A DNA stretch of 64,000 nt from Rotaria sordida (taxonomy: Eukaryota > Rotifera > Eurotatoria > Philodinida > Philodinidae), in assembly GCA_905250125.1 (NCBI GenBank), contig CAJNOL010000248.1, forward strand, positions 62,001 through 126,000, in the 5' to 3' direction. Made by a program: the position numbers and the translations under genes. Under the pieces are notes generated by a model. It made no database searches, was not told where the DNA came from, and saw only the letters and a program-made list of their open reading frames with translations. The stretch's first letter is position 1; every line of letters begins with the position of its first letter. Of this stretch, positions 21,078 through 34,533 are shown piece after piece.

Positions 21078-23949
21078 ATGTTGTCAACAGAAAAATATGA
21101 ATTCGATCCAAGTTATCGTGGACAAACAGGATCTAGTATAGGTGTATCAACTGTTGGTTTTCGTTCGAATAAATATAATCCAAATGAATGGCATGAGAAT
21201 AATTATGCTAAATATTATCAAACATTTACTGATCGTGATATATCAGAAAAACAACGTTGGCAAGCAACACGAACAGAAAATGAGACACTTGCACTTTCAC
21301 AACAAACACAAGCATTATCAACAAAAAAATTACAACAACGGTTTGTCATTGTGAATGGATCTTTTTTTTCTTCTCTATGAACAAAAAGAATTTATATAGA
21401 AATTTTCTTTTCTTCATAGATTACATGATATTAATTTTTGGAAATTTGAACTTAATCGAATGATAGAAGATGTACGAAATGAAACTGATTTACTTATAGC
21501 ACAAAAAAAACGTTTAACTAATTCATTGGATGCTACAGAAGCTCCACTTCATATAGCTACTGAATGTTTAGCTAATCGAGATCGTCGTTATGGTGAAGAT
21601 CGTGTTTGTGATGCAGTTGAAACTGCTTTACTTAAAGAAGTAGAAATTATTAACAATGTACAAAATCTTTTACGTCAAACAATTATGACTGCTGAACAAC
21701 AAATTAGGTAATTATATAAAACCAAAAATAATTTGATTAGTAGTCATCTTCGTTAGACATATAACATACGAGAGTCAAACATTTTTTTATAATGAACTTT
21801 AACCGAAAATTTTTTATTGTCATGGTTAGGTTAAAGGAAAAAAACATGATGCATACTTTATTGTTTTATTAGTGAGAAAATTAATTTTTTCGATATGATA
21901 ACAAAAAAGTTTATATTCTTCAAAGATTTTGACCATCAGAATTTCAATTTAGAATCAGTAGAAAAAATCTTCATCGAATACAGTGTACATTTAGATAAAA
22001 CACTGATCAAATAGTATATTCAATATTTAAAACAAGTTTTCATCGAATTTCGACTTTAGAGAAAGCACAGGTCAGAGCATTCGAAAATAATAGTAGAGCG
22101 TGTAAGAACCAACATTTGACAAAAACATATTTTAAGTATCAAGTATACTATTCAATGCAGATATTTCTGGTGGTTATTTTGAAACGGAAGTTATGATAAT
22201 CAAAAATCTGTGAATACAAAATTTTAGCTATCATATCGAGAAAATTGATTCTATATTAACAATAAAATTTCTATTCGTTTTAAAACTAGGGCTAATCGTA
22301 ATGCTAAACAAAATCTTGAAATGGATTGGAGTAATAAATGGGAAGCAGCCGTAGCTGATGCTAAAGCAACAAATCGTCGTAATGAAGATGTTGATATAAT
22401 GTTTTATCCAGGTGTTGCTCGACATTATGACAAGTAAAAAAAACATTTCGAATAAAATTTTCTTATTTTGTTTTATAATTTTATATTTATTTTTTTTATT
22501 CAGTCAATCAACACCTGAATCTTGGGCACAAAATTCTCATGATAATATTGTTAATGGTCAAAATCAACTTATGGCTTCAATTCAATTACGTGCTCTTATT
22601 GATAGTATACTTACTGATATTTCACGTGATATGCGTGAACAAGCTGATGTTGTTGAAACAGAATTTGCACGACGTATTGCTGAAATGTCTGATGCTATGC
22701 AAAAAATGATACATAATTCACGTGAAGTAAAAATTCAATAGACAAAAAAAAACAAATAATAATAATCAAATTTTTATCAATATAGAAAAAATTAATTTTT
22801 TTATTTAGACATTAAAAGCTATTGCTGATAATGAAAAGAAAATTGATATGCTTCGTGCTTCAATACGTGCTAAAGAAGCACCATTAAAGGTAGCACAAAC
22901 TCGTTTAAATGATCGACGTGCTCGACCTGGTATTGAATCATGTCATGATCCAGCTCAAGATCAGTATGACGCTTTTTTTTTTGTTTATTATTATCGACGC
23001 TAAGATCTATGGAAGATCAATGTTTTTTGAATAGCTTTCGATAGGAACATCGTAGAGATCTGTGGTTTTCATCATTCAAGAGAGAATATTTGGTACTATT
23101 GAAATTTGATTGATCAGAAGGTTTGTTTCACGCGAAAGTTATAAGGCTTTTCCTGAGACCTCCGATTTCAGTCAATTGGTCTGTGAATATCCACAAAAGC
23201 AGCTAGACAGAGATAATTCACTATGCTGAGTCGAATGGTTATATTTGTTTATTAGGTTCAAACTCATCTGACACACTATTATCTCAATATTTTTGACTCT
23301 TCATTACATATCGAAGCTAAGTGTGGAATTTCAGAAATATCAAGATCATTGTGTCAGATGAATTCAAATCTAAAAAACAATTATTACCATTCGACTCAGC
23401 ATAATGAATTACGTCTGCCTAGCTGTTTTTCATAGAAATCACAGGTTAATTAGCTGAAAAAAGCCTTATAACTCTCGAGTGAAATAAGCTAGAAATGTTA
23501 GCCTTGCGTAGATCGAAAGAGAAGAATTTTTTCTTTCGATTAATCCTATAAAAGTTTTTCGACACCCTCCTGAATCTTCTCTATTGAATTATGAAAACCG
23601 CAGATCTCTATGATATTCCTATTCGAGAGTTATTTAAAAAACATTGACCTGTCGTATATTTTTTGACGTCGAAAAAAAATTTTCATTAATATTAATAATC
23701 TTTTTTTCTTTTCTTTTCTTTTCTAAAAGTTTAATCGGTGAAGTTTATCAATTATCACAATCAGTTGATAATCTTACTGGAGAATTACGTGAAGCTGAAT
23801 CTAATTTAAAAAAACTTCGTGATGATCATCAAATGCTTGTCAAAGAAATTGAAATGAAAAAAAATAGTCTCTATATTGATCAACAAAAAAGTATGGCAAT
23901 TCGAATGCGTTATCCAAATGTTCAACGTTTGCTTGGTTACAATGCATAA
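21078..23949 (+). CDS. TEKT4: tektin-4-like axonemal protein
   Basis: Six exons, 21078-21340, 21420-21707, 22290-22433, 22504-22726, 22809-22963 and 23730-23949, join with matching phases into 430 residues, close to the usual ~435. Tektins are coiled-coil filaments in the lumen of ciliary and flagellar doublet microtubules. Visible landmarks include YAKYYQTFTDRDISEKQR, INFWKFELNRMIEDV, LDATEAPLHIATECL, STPESWAQNSHDNI, KEAPLKVAQTRLNDR and the C-terminal RYPNVQRLLGY. The FTDRD N-terminus and LLGY end favour tektin-4 over other paralogues. The signature nonapeptide, usually RPNVELCRD, reads RPGIESCHD here. Intron 5 carries a foldback transposon. Strongly conserved sequence; function from family knowledge. 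Confidence 0.92.
23015..23650. mobile_element. foldback MITE inside tektin intron 5
   Basis: The left arm AATGTTTTTTGAATAGCTTT followed by GATAGGAACATCGTAGAG is the inverted complement of the right end, which finishes in TTTAAAAAACATTGACCT. The arms extend to a centre near 23300 and carry the inner words CTGAGTCGAATGG and GACACACTATTATCTC, shared with the element in raptor intron 3. It is confined to the intron, so the tektin coding sequence is intact. Confidence 0.8.
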
Positions 23950-23959
23950 ATAAACAAAA

Positions 23960-26790
23960 AATAAAATAAAATAAAACAATAAATACAAAACTCCATATCT
24001 AGACGTCTTTTTTTTTTCTCTTTCTTGATCGAAATGTTAATTTCACATAAACAGAGAACAAATAATAATAATAATAATATATTCACATAAATATTTTTAT
24101 CAATTTAAAGATTATTTCAATGCTTATTTCTATTTATGCTTTATAACGAAATTTTTTGAACAGTTAAGAAAAAAAAAATCTGAAACGTATCATATCTGCT
24201 TCTTTTGGGTTTTATTTCGCCTTTTGATATGTCAATAAAAGAGCAACAACCACAATAAAAATTTGTTAAATATTTCAATGATTATTTTTATAGAATTCGA
24301 TACGTTAGAATCGTATTGAAAAGTAAGCTTTCATTCTGCTAAATAGATCCTTAAATAAATACGTCATCAGGTCGATTTATTTTTATTATCAAAAAGTAAA
24401 ATATTATTTGCACATCATTTTGTTTAATACATTAATTCCATTGCAAGGTAAACTCGTCGATTGATTGAATTGAAAGTATTTCTTATCTATTTTATATATC
24501 TATATAGATTGAAATTACAAATATTTTTTATTATTTTTAAATATTCATATTGTAATCAGAGCATAGTGTATTTTATAGTCGATCAACAATTAAAAAATTC
24601 GATCAATTAGAAATATTATTGAAGGTCGATAATAAGAATAGAATGTTTATAATTTATTGAACATAGTTTGGTAATAAATCCATAAAAGAAGTAATATATA
24701 TATATATATACTTAAATCGAAATATATTGCAACTTTATTTTAGCATACAATAAAACTTAATTAACCCATTGGTTACCGATAAAAGATCAATATACATGAA
24801 ATAGAATGATTCTATATGACACATGTTTTATTTTTCTTACCGCAGGAATTTACCATGAAATATAGCAAAATAATCATGTAGAAAGTTTATGTTACTTGTC
24901 GTTGACATTTACTCAGATGTCTCTAAGAAATATGCATTATAAGTGATTGCATTAGTTTCAAGCAATGATTAAGTTCACGATATATATATATGCATCGTCG
25001 GTAGCTAAAGGACTAATTTCAAAATCATTTGTTTGAATTTGATACTCGTAGTCAGATGTGTTCATAAATTTAAAATACGTTCTTAAGATATCCTGTTCAT
25101 TTGTAGAGAAGAACTCTTCAATTTGTTTTTTGAGTATTCAGTTTTGTTTTATCTATTAATAATTTTATGTTTGCATTTTTTTTTCTATGAAATTATTTTT
25201 GATAGAGAAATTGAAATAAAATAAAACGAAATATCATGCTGAGATTTTTATAGAAATCTATAGTAATTCTATTACGAGTATATAACAAATACTACTTGAA
25301 ACCATTTGTAAAATCAATTGCAAAAAAAAAAACTGATTTCTTCTTTCTTTTACTTTTGCATTTCTCTTCTCTCATTTATCAAACTAGAGTAAGGCGATTA
25401 ATAATGGTGCAATTAATAAAATAAGATTTACTTAAGATTTTTCCGATAAAATCTAAACATGAAATTTCATAGAAATGCAATATTATTTATTGTACTAAAA
25501 CAGTTTGTTTTTTGTCTATTTAGTTTATTTAAAAATTTATACTACCTTGCGACTAGATACGAAAATGTTTGCCAGTGGCATCTACAACATTTTGTATGTA
25601 AGTCATTGAATATGTTATACCCGTGATTTTACTATCATTCATATTGAGAATAAATGAGCATATATTTTTTTCATTATTTAACATTGCAGATATTGAATAA
25701 CTATATAAAAATTTCGTATAAATTCAATGCAAAATATAAAAGAAATATTAGTATAACAATATCATGTTAGTATTTCTTTTATCTTGGTGTTCGTTTTTTT
25801 TTTCTTCGACCTTTATTCTGCCTTCCCTTCTTTTTTTCTCTGTTGAATTTATTCTTTCTTCTTCTTTTTTTTCTTTCTATGTCAGCTCATGCTTTCGTAT
25901 ACGCAGTATTATTCTCTTCTTTTACTCTAGAGTTCTTTTCTTTTTTTTTTTTTGTCTCCATCCTATCGTTTCTCTTCTTGCATTCAAACTCAACATAGTT
26001 AATCATTCTTGCATCTACCATGTGAATTGACAACGAGTGTAAATAGCATCCGATGAACGAATGACTATGGTCGAGAATAATTCTTATTTTGACAACTATA
26101 ATATGAGATCGTGAACAAAACGACAAGTAAGGTTTATATACTTGCTAATTGGATACCTATGTTTTTTTTTCTTTGGTTTGTGGATTTGTTCTCTATACGA
26201 TAAATTGCAAGCATATGTAAGCAAATATTTGTCTGGGATTGACGATTATGATTATTGTGATGCCTTGTACTACGACTCATTGAAAAACGATTCAACCATT
26301 CTAATATGACATTCGAAATAAAGGAATGCGTGAGAATAACTTAAAACATTAAAGCCTTTTTTTTGCATAGAGGCTTCATTTAATAGTACTTGTTAAGAAT
26401 TATACTTTCGTATATTTTTTAGTCATTACAGAAAATATAAGAAAGATGAATAAATTATTATTTTTTCTCTAAATCTACTATGGTATTAAAAAATCGATAA
26501 GAGTATAGTGATTACACATAAACATGTATTTTTCTTCTTCAATGCCAAATAAAAATAATAAATGCAAATATTATGAAATATATCTGATGTATTACATCTT
26601 TTCAACCAATCATTGCCTGTCTTCGTATGTTCTATCGAAATAATATTACAAAATATTGAAAATAAAACCAATGTTCATATGTATAGAAATATACTAATGA
26701 GGGAATTTTATTAGTCTCATGAGAAGAGCTTGGTAAGACTCGAAAAACCCTAAAAGAATTCGTATATCCATTGACTTCTGCAACTGAATG
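23960..26790. other. gene-free stretch 3' of tektin
   Basis: AT-rich sequence with simple repeats ((ATA)n near 24060, (TA)n near 24695) and a T/C-rich segment 25790-25960. The open frames seen there (25764-26030) are low in complexity and judged non-coding. Confidence 0.4.
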
Positions 26791-26795
26791 ATGAT

Positions 26796-27125
26796 TATTT
26801 TACTGAATTGTCAATCCAGCTTACTGAAAAATCAAATAAAAGGCTTTCAACCTTCAATTTCGTCCATAAACAGATCGAATAACTAGTAGAATATCCTGAG
26901 AGTTTCGAATGAAAAAAGAATGTTCCTTTTTCAAGATATTGAATTTCTAAAAAACTAATCGCTTACTTAGAAATTCAATATCTTGACAAAACATAATTTT
27001 TTTTTTCTCATCTGAAACTTTCGAGATATTCTACTAGTTATTCGATTTGTTTATAGGTAAAATTTTAGATTGAAATACTATTATTTGGCTTTTCAGTAAG
27101 CTGAATCGAGAATTTAGTAATATTG
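26796..27125. mobile_element. foldback repeat next to the assembly gap
   Basis: CAGCTTACTGAAAA (26817) is mirrored by TTTTCAGTAAGCTG (27092); further inward CGAATAACTAGTAGAATATC and ATTCAATATCTTG pair with their complements around a centre near 26955. No reading frame. Confidence 0.7.
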
Positions 27126-27191
27126 TCATGAGTTTTCAGGAAAATTTTCTCTACAAAAGAGGATAAACTTTCGATAGCGGATAAATTTTCA

Positions 27192-27291
27192 NNNNNNNNN
27201 NNNNNNNNNNNNNNNNNNNNNNNNNNNNNNNNNNNNNNNNNNNNNNNNNNNNNNNNNNNNNNNNNNNNNNNNNNNNNNNNNNNNNNNNNNN
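27192..27291. other. 100-N assembly gap
   Basis: Exactly 100 unknown bases, the conventional placeholder for a gap of unknown size. It lies directly after a long palindrome. Confidence 0.99.
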
Positions 27292-27299
27292 TAGTTGTC

Positions 27300-29285
27300 A
27301 AGCAGCACATATACTTCCGTGATAAATGAATTATTTTATATTATTTCATTTTATTTATTGAGCAAATGATCAAATTTATTTGTTTATTTGTTTATTTGTT
27401 TTTGTTTTGTTATAAGAATGTTTTTATCATATATTGATTTTCAAGTTAGGAGAATATTAATTAACAGTACCGAGTTTCTTTATGTTATTTTGTTATATGT
27501 AATAAAATTATTTGTGATAATATTCAATATAAATAAATTAAATTTACTATATTGATTTATGTAATATTAGGTCATACGGAGCAGATATGAATGTATACAT
27601 TATTGAATTTTAGTCTATACTAATTTAGAATGAATGAATAAAAAAATGTTGATAAAAACCAAAAAAAAAGAAAAATAACATTATATTTTCTATTGAAAAA
27701 AATATATATAAACAGCAGTATTTATTAATTAATTAAATAACAATATTTGAAAAGAGATATTTCATATTTTTTTTCTCTTGTTGTTCTCAATAATTGAATT
27801 GGTACCACTTGAAATTTTATCATCTATCAAGTGTATTTACTGACATTAGTCTAACTATAAAATTATATTTGTCATTGTTATCTTATTTTTATTTTCTAGA
27901 CTATAGTGCAAATTTAGAATACATTGACATTCAATTTTATGGCAATACTATAGGAAGGAGTTATAATGTGCTATTACATAGAAGCACACACCATGTGTTA
28001 AAGTGTCTGATAATATGTGTCTATGCAACATAGAACAAATGCATTTAAAGACTGAAGCGGAAGAAAGGTAGCATATGCGCCGCCAGAGTGAAATTCCTGT
28101 TACATAAAACAGATAATGCAATACACATTAAATTAATTGATGAAAGCTGATCATATATCTATAGACTAAAGTAGATCTTGTTGTGTTACAATTTACCCTC
28201 TGCTTCTATTTTCTTGTGTTCTTTATTTAGAGCGTGAGTGTGAATCTACTATTCACCCACATTCATATCCACCTACATCAAATGAATATCGCTTGGTAGT
28301 CCTATTGCACACTATGCTTTTTATGTTAGAAAATATTGCATACAAGTAATAATTATCTCAAGAGAATATACGACTTCTAATAGGATTTCTGGTTTTTAGG
28401 GAAACTAACGAGAGATGTTTGAGCTAGGATTTGGAAGTCCTGTGTGACTTTCAGCTTAGGTCAAGAGTCACCAAAATTTCGCACTAAGCCGAAATGTCAT
28501 ATAACCTTTTTTAAAGTTGTTATATAAAAATTTTAATTAAAATCAATCAATTCTATATTTTGTATAATAATAGAATTTTTGTTACATGTAAAAATGACAC
28601 GAATATATCGATGTTAAGCTAGGACGATATGAAACTCCTACAATAGATTTAGAACGATCGAAAAAGTTTTACATATCGATTTTAGGATTTGAGTAAAGTT
28701 GAAAGTATCTATGTATATATTTCCGAGCAGTCTCATTCATGTATCGTTTCGATAAGTCCTAATCGTCAAGATTTCGAACTTATCTAAATCCGTCATGGTA
28801 ACTTCTCATCGTAATAGCTTTACATTGATTCTACGATGACCAGACAATTCATCGCTGAGGGTGTGAATTTTGATGTTAGTGAGGATGTTTTGTATACCAA
28901 TTGTCCTAGCACTGATGTAAATTGATTTATGTTCGATTAAAAAGTCTAATTAAGGAATTATATAAATATTCTTATTGTTTTAATGTCGAGAATCATTTTT
29001 AGATTTAGTATTTACGGACTAGAAAATTTTAAACTTTTGATGAACATGAAATGCGTTTCAATTCATATTGTCTATATATTTTTATTCATCTCTTCACTAA
29101 CATGAATTGTGTATCATGTAAACTCTACTATAACCGAATTCATATTTTTATCTTTAAAAAAATTGGATATTATTCGAACTAAATTATTCCATTGTTATAT
29201 ATTTATCTGATCGATTGAAAAACATCGAACAACTATGATTGTTTATCTTTAAAAAAACAAACAAAAGAGATACACAAATAAATAT
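27300..29285. other. gene-free stretch
   Basis: AT-rich sequence with TTTATTTG simple repeats near 27370. No coding or RNA gene was recognised. Confidence 0.35.
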
Positions 29286-29292
29286 TCAAAAT

Positions 29293-31751
29293 TTAAAAGT
29301 ATATTAATGTTAAAAGTACGGATATGATAATATAGAACAAAGATGTCGATAAAATATTTGTATTATTCGAATAAACAGAATGAATATTACCATCGCCACC
29401 ACCGCTTTCGTTTATTGAATTTGTATCATTATATAATTTCTTAGGTAGTTCAGTTGCATCAGAAAATGTCTTCCATTTATCTTGACGTACATTTCGAAAA
29501 GCTATTTCAAATCGACTATTATTATTTTTACCACCTGGAACAATACGTATGAAAATCATTTTAATTCTATCAGGATATTTTCGAGCAATTTCTCCATAAA
29601 TCTAAATAATAATTATATATTAAGATTTTTATTTTTTAAATTTATTATTTCTTACTTCTGGATCAAGTTCACCTGAATCACCGACCATAACAAATTTTTG
29701 TTTTATTGAAGCATAGGTAAGAATATTTTCTATTACACTTATTTTATGTTTTCGTGATGCATCATGTTTAACAAAATCAATGATACTATTAATTAGATTG
29801 AGTTTATCCGAATCAGCCAACTTTAAATGACGCATATCTATAAATAAAAGAATTTTATCATCTCTTATTTGTCTATTAAATTAATATTCATATACGAAAT
29901 GAACCACCAGGAAAATTTTCTTTATTAAGAAATGTTTGTGTTGCATAATATAATTGTGAAGGCATTGCACTAACATAATGTATTGAGCATTGATCTGAAG
30001 ATTCCCATGAACGATAAGCTTGAGACATACCTAAAAATATATATTCAAACTAATCGAATTTATCTTCACTCTGTATTTGAATGATAATGAAACAGAACTT
30101 CACTTTTCTCTATTGATTAGACATATTTGTCTACACTGAACATTTGAGAAAATATTGATTAATAATCCTGGTAAAATTGAACTATTGATAGTTACTTAGA
30201 GTGACGTGCAAAATTGATCATATATCAAAACAAATGATCTAATTTTTTCAATATCTCAAGATGATTTTAATATAGAGAGTTGCAGTTTTCATTAAAACGT
30301 ATCCATGTTTTCCTAGTTCATCTGTTCAAAATGTCACCTCTAGAGTCCATCGGGCTCAAGAATTTTTGGGCCCGAACTCGGACCAAACCGATCAAAATTA
30401 TTGCATTCTGACTCAATTGATTGATCTTTTGTGTGTAGAATTTATCGAGTTCAAGAATTTCTGGACCCGAGCTCTACCAGGATCCTATGGGTTCTAATCA
30501 GCTTTCTATGTCATATATTTACTATGGTAGACTAGAAATACTAAAAATGATATCGTTAGATTTTGTTTAAAATTGATCATGCACCTAACGAAAAATCGCT
30601 TGTCTTTCAATTGAAACATTTAAATAAAACTTTTATACCAAATTCTACAAGATAAAAATGTTAAACACAATGTCACTTCTATAATGTTAATTAATGAAAG
30701 ATTGCTTTATTCTATCTATTTTGTAACACATTTCTTCACTCATCATTCTACTTAATCCTCTAGCAATGCAATAAGAAAATAGTTCATATATTATAACGAG
30801 ATGTTATTGATACGGGGTCGTTGATTGTATATCAACAACATCTGTCGCAGTCTATGATGGTCTATTTCTAGTCGAGCATATACATCGAGAGCTAATATTT
30901 CGAGAAGATCAACTATAAAAATATGACTACATTTTGAGATGAAAACTTTAATTCTTTATATATTAGAAAAATTGAATAGAAATTTTGAATTGAAAAAAAA
31001 AAAAGCTGACCTGGTACTGCTTGAAATGGTTTTCTAAATGTATTAATCATTAATTTTGTTTTAAATGGAACTTCAGATATTTTAATAGTATCATCAATAT
31101 CCGAAATAATTAAACATCCAATACGATTTTTATTTTTCATTAAATAAATAATACCTTCATATGCATTTTGTTGATTATCATTATCAAAAGCAGTATATTT
31201 TAATTCTTGTTTTTGTATATTTAATCCATTTAATGAATCTACAATAATATCTTTATAAAAACGACCATTTTTATCAGTTGATACAATTTCAGAAATAGAA
31301 TCAGTTAATTTTAATTTTATTTTATGATCTGTAACATCAGTAACAAAAAATGGTTCTATACGTTCTTGTTCAATTTCTTCATTAGATGTTGAACTACTAT
31401 CCAAAACACTTAGTGCTGCTTGAAGAGTAGTTTTAATAATAATTTTGATGAAACCTAAACTTCAAAAAAAAACAAAAGAAAAGTTAAATTTATCACTACT
31501 TAAAATTTAGAAACTTTACCTGAATCTACTGGTTTATAATACCATCCATTCAATATGAAAGTAAATTTACCAGGTTTATCATTCATTTCATAACCAATAC
31601 TTGGAATAAGCATAAATTTTTTTTTAGGATTTCCACTGCTGTCAGTATCATTTTTATTTGTAGTAAACGGATTCTTATCTTGAAATAGATGACTTATTTT
31701 AATACTATCAACAAAAAATATGATAAAGATTAAACGTAATATACAATACAT
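29293..31751 (-). CDS. APP1-type phosphatidate phosphatase domain protein, secretory/membrane
   Basis: Five exons on the minus strand, 31520-31751, 31011-31454, 29896-30030, 29656-29837 and 29293-29601, splice in phase to 433 residues. A hydrophobic N-terminus (MYCILRLIFIIFFVDS) looks like a signal peptide, and the last ~20 residues (STSLFYIIISVLLTLIYF) form a hydrophobic tail that may be a membrane anchor or GPI signal. The APP1/DUF2183 catalytic region starts with the HAD-like DxDxT motif in IISDIDDTIKISEVP (about 194). It continues with HYVSAMPSQLY, FPGGSFHMRHLKL and KFVMVGDSGELDPEIYGEIA, all hallmarks of the family. Fungal APP1 dephosphorylates phosphatidate to diacylglycerol; lumenal or cell-surface placement here is inferred from the two hydrophobic ends. 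Confidence 0.85.
30340..30500. repeat. dispersed GC-richer repeat with GGGCCCGA/GGACCCGA words
   Basis: Within APP1 intron 2 lies a stretch with CATCGGGCTCAAGAATTTTT and GGACCCGAGCTC. Related words occur at 2690-3560, 42160-42200 and 57335-57420, so this is an old dispersed repeat family. Confidence 0.4.
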
Positions 31752-31964
31752 TGTTTTTATTATATAGAAATTCAAACGAATGAAAAGAAAAAAAAATCTA
31801 CGAAATTGCCTTAGCAACTAATAATAAAAGATAATCAATATTTTGAATATTCTATTCCATACTTTTTAATATTCATAGTTATATTCGTATGTTTCTTATG
31901 ATAATTTACAACGATCTAAATTAATTTTATATTAGAGTTGTAAAACAAATCGAAGAAATTCCAA

Positions 31965-32215
31965 GGAAGGAATGATACTTAGAATAACATGCAAGGACAT
32001 TTGACAATCAATTTTCGCAATAGTACGAACACAAAATTTACTATTCCATTGTTTTAAATCTAAGTTCTTCTGTCACTCAATGTAAATCCTACAACACTAA
32101 ACTAATATTCACTTCAAGCATTTATGATTGGAATCGTGTGATTTTGTTAAAGTACTCTTGCATAATAAGACGATGTATTAACATCTGAATTCCAAACTAT
32201 AAAAATCAGATCGGC
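31965..32215. repeat. dispersed direct repeat, copy 1
   Basis: Shares TCTAAGTTCTTCTGTCA, CAATGTAAATCCTACAACA and TTAAAGTACTCT blocks in the same order and orientation with 35879-36072. This copy has roughly 50 extra bases between 32000 and 32060. Confidence 0.6.
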
Positions 32216-32219
32216 AGCT

Positions 32220-33130
32220 CTAGTTCGAATGGATCTTAACTTCATTCACATCCGCCTACTCTAATGATCATGTGATGAGCTTCAGTTTTATAAATAGTAA
32301 CTTTTTTTTTCCGTGTCTACATAATATAGCAGATAAATAGTTACTCTACATTAAGATCCACAACGTTTAGCTTTGTTGTATCTATAATAAACTGTTCTCT
32401 TATTTTCTGTATAGTTCGATTAATGTTTTGTTCATCCGTTTCTAATTGATGCTTCTACTTCATTAACATTATAAAATGTAACTTTGTTAACCTAATATTT
32501 TGTTATCGTCCATCTTTTTTTCTCGTAGACTCTAAACTGCAGTCGAAGACAAGGATAGAAACAAAGAGCACCTACATGTATGTCGTACATAGCATTTGTA
32601 CTATATGAAGAGCTGCCATGATCGAATTACGCTGTTGTTCCACAGATATTCATAAGACACTGTGTGCAAACTTTGGTATTATCAGTCATAGAATGACCCT
32701 GGACATGTCATTAACGGCTGTTTGTCTCGGATCACTAGTCTGATAGTATACTGCCTATGCTATCATATACACTTGCTCTTGTAGCTATTATGTGGTTAGT
32801 GTATATGGAGAGCTCAAGCAATTGAGTGCCAGAACTCTATGTCAGATTGGCTTCCCATCTAGAGCTACAGCTAGTACTAGTTGTAGGAAAGATGTTGAGC
32901 TACTGAATCGGTGATTAGGCAGCTTTCCATATTGCATGGTAGGGATGTTCTTTCTTCTTGTACTACATAGTATAGAGAAACAGATAAGAAAAACAGGTGA
33001 ATTTGTATACTACTGACATCTATCTTAGTTCTTCTTTAAATGGTTGAATACGAACTAAACAGGAAGTTGTTATTGATTTTAAATGTTCACATAAGATGTT
33101 ACAACAAATGTCAATTATTTAATATCAATC
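32220..33130. other. gene-free stretch upstream of TMEM65
   Basis: Between 32530 and 32960 the base composition is less AT-rich than its surroundings, but all frames are short. I see no domain or repeat partner in the window. Confidence 0.3.
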
Positions 33131-33136
33131 ATTTAA

Positions 33137-34363
33137 ATGGCTTGTCGTTTATCTCTTCACATTTGTTGGTATCCACGAACTATTATATATCAACAATTTT
33201 TTCTTCGTTCATCATTTTCTACCATACCAAGTGCAGATAATGTAACACAATCCCATCGATCAGCTTCTCGTTTTTCCGTTAAAATTGCTCGATTTCTTTT
33301 TTCCAAAAATCGTCTTAAACCATATGCACGTTTATCTACTCATCCACATTATACAAAAACAGAAAGTCCTGGTGATATTCATGAGTTAGCACGTGATTTT
33401 ATTCTTTCACTCGAACCAGGTCAGTAAAAATTTAAAAAAAAAAAAAAAGATCTATTTGAATATATATGTATTCAAGAACATCGACGAATTCTTTCCAATG
33501 AATTAATTGAATTAGAAAAATTATCAACAGCAACAACTGGTACAATACCAGTTCTTTCTTCACAATTAGCTATTAGTAAAAATAATTTATTTGTCTATTT
33601 TCAAATTGTTTGTTTTTTTTTAGTTTTTCTTGAAACTGGACTTCCATATATTGGTTTTGGTTTTGTTGATAATTTTGTTATGCTTGTTGCTGTAAGTGAA
33701 AATTCCTATTCGATGAAAAAAAAAATAACTTCATTTTATTTAGGGCGAAACAATTGAAACATTTTTTGGTGTTGCTTTTTGTCTTTCTACAATGGGAGGT
33801 AATAGAAATAAACAAAACAATATATATATATATATAATAAACTTTTAATAGCCGCCGCTTTGGGAAATGCGGTCAGTGATGTAATGGGCGTTGGGTAAAT
33901 AACTGAACATTGCTCTTGAAAAGAATATTAATAAATTTTCTTCTTTTGATTTAGTCTTGCTGACCGTATTGAACGAACATGTGGACGATTTTTAGGTATG
34001 TTTGGAGTTAAACAACCTAAATTAACGTCTGATCAATGGGGACAACGATCAGTACAGATAACTCAATTGATGGTAAAATTATTGAAAAATTTCTTCGTAT
34101 ATATAATTATTTTGTATTTCTAGTCGAAAGTTATTTGTATTTTTGTTGGTAAGTATGAATAATATTTTGTTTTTGTTTTTTTTTTGTATTAAAATTTATA
34201 TATCTTTTCTTTTTGAATAGGTTGTTTATTAGGTATAAATTATTTATATTTATCTTTTGTTTTGTTTAATATTTATTTTTAATTATAAATAGGAATGTGT
34301 CCATTACTCTTTCGTAATACTTCTTCTACCAATAAAAAACAGTCGACAGACAAAAACGAATAA
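33137..34363 (+). CDS. TMEM65: TMEM65 family inner mitochondrial membrane protein
   Basis: Nine exons, 33137-33419, 33477-33575, 33624-33691, 33744-33798, 33852-33894, 33955-34072, 34124-34148, 34221-34232 and 34293-34363, give 257 residues in unbroken phase (human ~240). A basic, Arg/Ser-rich N-terminus fits a mitochondrial targeting peptide. The conserved core follows: PGDIHELARDFILSLEP, ELIELEKLSTA, GLPYIGFGFVDNFVMLVAGE, ETFFGVAFCLSTMGAAALG, NAVSDVMGVGLADRIE and FVGCLLGMCPLLF, with three membrane segments. Vertebrate TMEM65 is linked to mitochondrial ion handling and cardiac conduction. Exon 8 is only 12 nt long. SDHAF2 follows 170 bp downstream on the same strand. Confidence 0.9.
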
Positions 34364-34533
34364 TTAATTTATTAATGATTTATATAATCAGACTTAGGAA
34401 TTACTTTTACTGTTAGTTTCTAATAGAAAAAAAATGTCATTTTCTCTTTTTTTTCTTTTTTGTATTTATAAAAATAAGAAAAATATTTATTTTTAATAAT
34501 TAACTAACATTAATTTTTTTTTTACTTCGAGAT

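Noticed and set aside
25764..26030. 88-residue Phe/Ser-rich frame
   Set aside because: Product of a T/C-rich low-complexity stretch; no domain, and the antisense is equally open.
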